DNA from: JAQUTK01 sp963677415
GTDB taxonomy: Bacteria > Bacteroidota > Bacteroidia > Bacteroidales > JAQUTK01
Assembly (NCBI GenBank): GCA_963677415.2
Contig: CAXXFJ010000047.1
Span: forward strand, 35,839-99,838
Length of the DNA stretch: 64,000 nt
Reading direction: 5' to 3'
Positions 59,792 to 64,000 of the stretch are shown here, piece by piece. A program made the position numbers and the translations under genes. The notes beneath the pieces were generated by a model. The model saw only the letters and a list, made by a program, of their open reading frames with translations, ran no database searches and had not been told where the DNA came from. Positions within the stretch are counted from its first letter, which is position 1. Each line of letters begins with the position of its first letter.

Positions 59792-61996
59792 ATGGAAAAC
59801 TTGGTTTTTTGGCTGATTCCAGCCGCTTCCTGCCTGGCTCTATTTTTTGCGTGGTACTTTTTCAATCAGATGATGAAAGAGAGCGAAGGAACACCGCTTA
59901 TGGCAAAAATTGCTGCCGCTGTACGTAAGGGAGCAATGTCCTATCTCAGACAACAATATAAAGTTGTCTTTATTGTTTTTATCTGCTTGGCTTTGATTTT
60001 TGCTTTTATGGCTTTTGTATTGCACATACAAAACGAATGGGTTCCTATCGCTTTCCTTACAGGAGGTTTCTTCTCCGGTCTCTCGGGTTTCCTTGGTATG
60101 AAAACAGCTACGTATGCATCGGCACGTACTGCTAATGCAGCACGAACTTCACTAAATAAAGGATTGCGCGTTGCTTTCCGTAGTGGTGCTGTCATGGGAC
60201 TGGTCGTTGTAGGACTTGGTTTGTTGGATATCTCTTTTTGGTATTTAATTTTAAATTATTTTATTCCGGAAGATGCAATGATGCCTGCTCATAAACTCTG
60301 TATCATTACAACGACCATGCTTACCTTTGGTATGGGAGCAAGTACACAGGCACTTTTTGCCCGTGTAGGTGGTGGTATTTATACAAAAGCTGCCGATGTA
60401 GGAGCTGACCTTGTAGGTAAAGTGGAAGCAGGTATTCCTGAAGATGATCCACGTAATCCAGCAACCATTGCTGACAACGTTGGTGATAATGTAGGTGATG
60501 TTGCCGGTATGGGAGCGGACTTATATGAGTCATATTGTGGATCTATTTTGGCTACATCTGCTTTGGGTGCTGCCGCATATATCAGTTCGGGAGATACAGT
60601 TATGCAATACAAGGCTGTTATTGCTCCAATGCTTATTGCTGCTGTTGGAATTATACTTTCTATCATTGGTATATTTTCCGTTCGCACTAAAGAAAATGCA
60701 GGTATTAAACAATTGCTCAATGCATTGTCAATGGGTACTAACCTAAGTTCGGTATTAATTGTATTTGCTACTTTTGGTATTCTTTATTTTCTAGGACTTG
60801 AAAACTGGTTTAATATTTCCTGCGCAGTTGTTGTTGGATTATTAATAGGTATCGTGATTGGTCGTTCTACTGAATATTACACTTCACAGTCTTACAAGCC
60901 TACTCAACTTCTGAGTGCAGCAGGACAAACCGGACCAGCTACTGTAATTATCTCAGGTATTGGATTGGGTATGTTGTCAACCTGCATCCCTGTTATCGCA
61001 GTTGTAACAGGTATAGTACTCTCTTTCTTGTTTGCTGCAAACTTTGATTTTGCAAACGTAAGTATGGGACTTTATGGAATCGGTATTGCTGCTGTCGGAA
61101 TGCTTTCAACACTTGGAATCACATTGGCGACAGATGCTTATGGTCCAATCGCTGATAATGCAGGTGGTAATGCAGAGATGGCCAAACTAGGACCTGAAGT
61201 GCGCAAACGTACAGATGCATTGGATTCACTGGGTAATACAACTGCTGCAACAGGTAAAGGGTTTGCAATTGGTTCGGCAGCATTGACAGGATTAGCTTTG
61301 TTAGCATCGTATGTTGAAGAGATCCGTTCAAATTTGATCCGAATGGGTGAGACAGTTCTTGATCTTGGTGCCGGCGAAACAATCAGTTTGCAAAAAGCAT
61401 CAATCGTTGACTTCATGAATTATTATAATGTTTCTCTGATCAATCCATTGGTTCTATCAGGTATGTTCATCGGATCGATGATGGCATTCCTTTTCTGCGG
61501 TCTGACAATGAATGCTGTCGGACGTGCTGCAGGGCATATGGTGGATGAAGTTCGCCGCCAGTTTAGAGAAATCAAAGGAATCCTCACAGGTGAGGCTGAG
61601 CCTGATTACGAACGTTGTGTGGAAATATCCACCAAGGGAGCTCAGAAAGAGATGATTCTTCCTTCTGCAATCGCTATCATCGCACCTATTGGTACAGGAC
61701 TCATCTTTGGTGTTCCCGGCGTACTTGGTTTGTTGATTGGAGGTTTAAGTTCCGGATTCGTTCTGGCAATCTTTATGGCCAATGCAGGAGGTGCATGGGA
61801 TAATGCAAAGAAATATGTGGAAGAAGGTAACTTTGGTGGCAAAGGAAGTGACGTACATAAAGCGACTGTTGTCGGTGATACCGTTGGTGATCCTTTCAAA
61901 GATACATCTGGACCTAGCTTGAACATCCTTATCAAATTGATGAGTATGGTAGCAATCGTAATGGCCGGATTGACACTTACATACAGTCTGTTCTAA
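59792..61996 (+). CDS. hppA: Membrane-bound pyrophosphatase (ion-pumping)
   Basis: A 734-residue integral membrane protein with about sixteen helices. It couples pyrophosphate hydrolysis to export of H+ or Na+. Catalytic loops are visible: GGIYTKAADVGADLVGKVE, IPEDDPRNPATIADNVGDNVGD, TDAYGPIADNAGGNAEM and the C-terminal GDTVGDPFKDTSGPSLN. The stretch GNTTAATGKGFAIGSAA has Ala where K+-independent enzymes have Lys, so a K+-dependent, possibly Na+-pumping type is expected from the known family rule. It has its own promoter and terminator. Confidence 0.95.
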   Translation: MENLVFWLIPAASCLALFFAWYFFNQMMKESEGTPLMAKIAAAVRKGAMSYLRQQYKVVFIVFICLALIFAFMAFVLHIQNEWVPIAFLTGGFFSGLSGFLGMKTATYASARTANAARTSLNKGLRVAFRSGAVMGLVVVGLGLLDISFWYLILNYFIPEDAMMPAHKLCIITTTMLTFGMGASTQALFARVGGGIYTKAADVGADLVGKVEAGIPEDDPRNPATIADNVGDNVGDVAGMGADLYESYCGSILATSALGAAAYISSGDTVMQYKAVIAPMLIAAVGIILSIIGIFSVRTKENAGIKQLLNALSMGTNLSSVLIVFATFGILYFLGLENWFNISCAVVVGLLIGIVIGRSTEYYTSQSYKPTQLLSAAGQTGPATVIISGIGLGMLSTCIPVIAVVTGIVLSFLFAANFDFANVSMGLYGIGIAAVGMLSTLGITLATDAYGPIADNAGGNAEMAKLGPEVRKRTDALDSLGNTTAATGKGFAIGSAALTGLALLASYVEEIRSNLIRMGETVLDLGAGETISLQKASIVDFMNYYNVSLINPLVLSGMFIGSMMAFLFCGLTMNAVGRAAGHMVDEVRRQFREIKGILTGEAEPDYERCVEISTKGAQKEMILPSAIAIIAPIGTGLIFGVPGVLGLLIGGLSSGFVLAIFMANAGGAWDNAKKYVEEGNFGGKGSDVHKATVVGDTVGDPFKDTSGPSLNILIKLMSMVAIVMAGLTLTYSLF

Positions 61997-62016
61997 TACA
62001 GACTTGCTTCAAAACG

Positions 62017-62050
62017 AAAAGGCAGTTCTCTACTTGGAGAACTGCCTTTT
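62017..62050 (+). terminator. Terminator of hppA
   Basis: A stem AAAAGGCAGTTCTC with GAGAACTGCCTTTT (14 bp, 6-nt loop), able to work for both strands because it is A-rich on one side and T-rich on the other. Confidence 0.85.
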
Positions 62051-62121
62051 CCATTCTGTGACCTGAGATCATATAAATCGAATGAAAATAGATGAATAGT
62101 TTCTTTTCATATGATTGATAA

Positions 62122-63963
62122 TTACATTTTCCTTCTGAAACCAGGAACAGGATAGAGTTTCTTTTCCAGATCAACCCGTCCGATACGGCGGAGTGCCATA
62201 CCAATCTGCCGTTTGTTTTCAGGAAGATACCAGAAGAAGTACTGTCGTTGTGCCAGCTTTTCCTCTTTTGTACGCGCAGTATATACCTTCTCCAATGTAT
62301 AGGGATGTACCCCTGTGTAATACATTTCGGAAGCTAATGTGAGCGGGGTGGGAGTGAAATCCTGCACTTGTTCCAACTTGAAGTCAAGCTCTTTCGTCTC
62401 TGCCGCCAGTTCGGCCATATCCGCTTCATGACAGCCCGGGTGCGAGGAGATAAAGTAGGGGATCAACTGCTGCTTGAGTCCGGCAGCTTTGTTGTTCACA
62501 TCAAATTTCTGTTTGAATTGCTGGAACTGTTCGAACGAGGGCTTCCGCATCAGATTCAATACTTTGTCTGACGTATGTTCCGGAGCAACCTTTAGTCTTC
62601 CTGACACATGATTGCGTATCAGTTCGGATGTATAATCAGATGCAGCTTTATTCATTGCTTCATCTTTCTGCTTATAAAGTATCAGATCATATCGGATACC
62701 ACTACCCACAAAGGACTTCTTAATACCCGGTAAGGCATCTACAGCATGATAAATAGCTAACAACGGACGATGGTCGGTATTGAGATTCGGACAAACCACA
62801 GGATGCAAACACGAAGGTTTCTTGCATTTCTCACAGACAGAAAGATCCTTTCCATGCATTTGATACATGTTTGCCGAAGGACCGCCGAGATCACTCAGAT
62901 AACCTTTAAAATCAGGTTGCTCAATGACCTCTTTCACTTCACGGAGCACTGACTCCTTCGAACGGGAAACAATGAACTTACCCTGATGAGCTGAGATGGT
63001 ACAAAAAGCACACCCTCCAAAGCAGCCACGATGGAGGTTGACAGAAAACTTGATCATCTCAAAAGCCGGAATGGTCTTGCCTTTATATTTCGGGTGGGGC
63101 AGACGGGTATAAGGCAGATCAAAAGAAGCATCCAGTTCGGCAGTAGTCATCAGTGCCCCGGGAGGATTAATCACAACCATCTGATCGCCACACTGCTGCA
63201 CAATACGTTTGGCATGAATAGAGTTGGACTCTTCTTCGATGCAGCGAAAGTTCTTTGCCTGCGCAACTCTGTTTTGCAAACAAGTTTCATGAGCAGCAAG
63301 TATGTAATCATCAGCAGAAGCTTCAAAGTCTGCAACAGGAGTAAGGTAAGCCGTTTGGGGAATATCCCGAAGCGTATTGACTGAAGCTCCGTTATTCATC
63401 TGTCTTACCATTTCGTGCATAGGATTTTCACCCATGCCATAAATTAGAAGATCAGCCTTGCTATCTATCAGTATGGAAGGATGCAAACAGTCTTCCCAGT
63501 AATCGTAATGCGTGACACGTCGCAGTGAAGCTTCAATGCCACCAATAACGACAGGAACATCAGGATAAAGTTCTTTTAAAATCTTTGAATAGACAATAGT
63601 AGCACGATCCGGACGCATACCTGCACGTCCATCAGGAGTATACGCATCATCTGAACGCAACCTTTTATTGGCCGTGTAATGATTGATCATTGAATCCATC
63701 GCACCTGCCGATATAGCAAAGAAGAGGCGTGGAGCACCTAGTTTCTTGAAGTCACGTAGATCGTCGCGCCAGTTTGGTTGTGGAATGATTGCCACCCGAA
63801 GTCCCTCAGACTCGAGCACACGACCAATCACAGCGGCACCAAATGAGGGGTGATCAATGTAGGCGTCACCCGAAAAGAGTATCACATCGACATAGTCCCA
63901 ACCCCTTGCTTCCAACTCCTTCTTTGTAGTTGGAAGCCAGTCATTCCAGGTATATTGTTTCAT
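62122..63963 (-). CDS. YgiQ-family radical SAM protein
   Basis: A 613-residue protein. The N-terminal part (TWNDWLPTTKKELEARGWDYVDVILFSGDAYIDHPSFG) is the YgiQ-type, B12-binding-like domain. The radical SAM motif CFGGCAFC (CxxxCxxC) is near residue 313 and holds a [4Fe-4S] cluster that cleaves S-adenosylmethionine. Extra cysteines follow in CEKCKKPSCLHPVVC. The C-terminal segment from about residue 490 matches the DUF3362-like tail. The substrate of the family is unknown. The start codon is at 63963; nothing can be said of the last 37 bases. Confidence 0.92.
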   Translation of the reverse strand: MKQYTWNDWLPTTKKELEARGWDYVDVILFSGDAYIDHPSFGAAVIGRVLESEGLRVAIIPQPNWRDDLRDFKKLGAPRLFFAISAGAMDSMINHYTANKRLRSDDAYTPDGRAGMRPDRATIVYSKILKELYPDVPVVIGGIEASLRRVTHYDYWEDCLHPSILIDSKADLLIYGMGENPMHEMVRQMNNGASVNTLRDIPQTAYLTPVADFEASADDYILAAHETCLQNRVAQAKNFRCIEEESNSIHAKRIVQQCGDQMVVINPPGALMTTAELDASFDLPYTRLPHPKYKGKTIPAFEMIKFSVNLHRGCFGGCAFCTISAHQGKFIVSRSKESVLREVKEVIEQPDFKGYLSDLGGPSANMYQMHGKDLSVCEKCKKPSCLHPVVCPNLNTDHRPLLAIYHAVDALPGIKKSFVGSGIRYDLILYKQKDEAMNKAASDYTSELIRNHVSGRLKVAPEHTSDKVLNLMRKPSFEQFQQFKQKFDVNNKAAGLKQQLIPYFISSHPGCHEADMAELAAETKELDFKLEQVQDFTPTPLTLASEMYYTGVHPYTLEKVYTARTKEEKLAQRQYFFWYLPENKRQIGMALRRIGRVDLEKKLYPVPGFRRKM

Positions 63964-64000
63964 TTACTGTTGCTTTGCAGGATACTGTATCCAATGAGTT

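Noticed and set aside
1..64000. CRISPR array, prophage or restriction-modification system
   Set aside because: No regularly spaced direct repeats, phage structural genes, integrase of the tyrosine or serine type, or methyltransferase were seen.

Overview
The window looks like chromosomal DNA of a Bacteroidales bacterium, most likely Bacteroides or a close relative. Evidence: many lipoproteins with Bacteroides-type lipoboxes, sigma-ABfr promoters (TTTG, 19-20 nt, TAnnTTTG) before a tRNA and hppA, a sialidase / GH20 hexosaminidase / sialate O-acetylesterase cluster, a GH78 rhamnosidase, a C10 protease with leucine-rich repeats, and IS families common in this group. The species cannot be fixed from the sequence alone.

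Region 1-15 kb is a surface-polysaccharide locus on the + strand: the end of a probable chain-length/export protein, a Wzy-like polymerase, a GT4 glycosyltransferase, a hexapeptide acetyltransferase, an extended SDR epimerase, a WecG/TagA/CpsF transferase and a WcaJ-type initiating phosphosugar transferase. A tRNA-Arg with its own promoter and terminator follows. Then come a Wzx-like flippase, two paralogous lipoproteins (one carrying a PHP metal-dependent phosphoesterase domain), and a GtrA / FAD-oxidoreductase / GT39-like cassette.

Region 15-20 kb is an insertion-sequence hot spot. An IS3-family element has its orfA split by a 1464-bp IS5-family element, and a second IS3-family element follows. 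A tRNA-Ser lies on the - strand at 20.2 kb. Region 20.4-22.6 kb holds mltG and iorA, both broken by an unusual density of single-base frameshifts although the encoded protein is otherwise well preserved. iorB, a Yip1-like protein, smpB and a DAACS symporter are intact. A three-gene sialoglycan-degradation operon fills 26.2-31.9 kb.

Region 31.9-38.4 kb, - strand, is a tandem array of five six-bladed beta-propeller lipoproteins that fall into two subfamilies, with a relic of another copy between two of them. A sulfatase remnant follows, whose promoter is split by a second, apparently identical IS5 copy (39.2-40.7 kb). Then come a two-repeat lipoprotein, a C10 peptidase, a lipoprotein of unknown function and a third IS3-family element.

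Region 48-64 kb is ordinary chromosome: clpC divergent from gyrA, a TPR protein, a DEAD-box helicase, a GH78 rhamnosidase, a small secreted protein, hppA and a YgiQ-type radical SAM protein. The two IS5 copies are in the same orientation and flank about 22 kb. They have different target duplications, so they look like independent insertions, but they could recombine and delete the sialidase and propeller genes.
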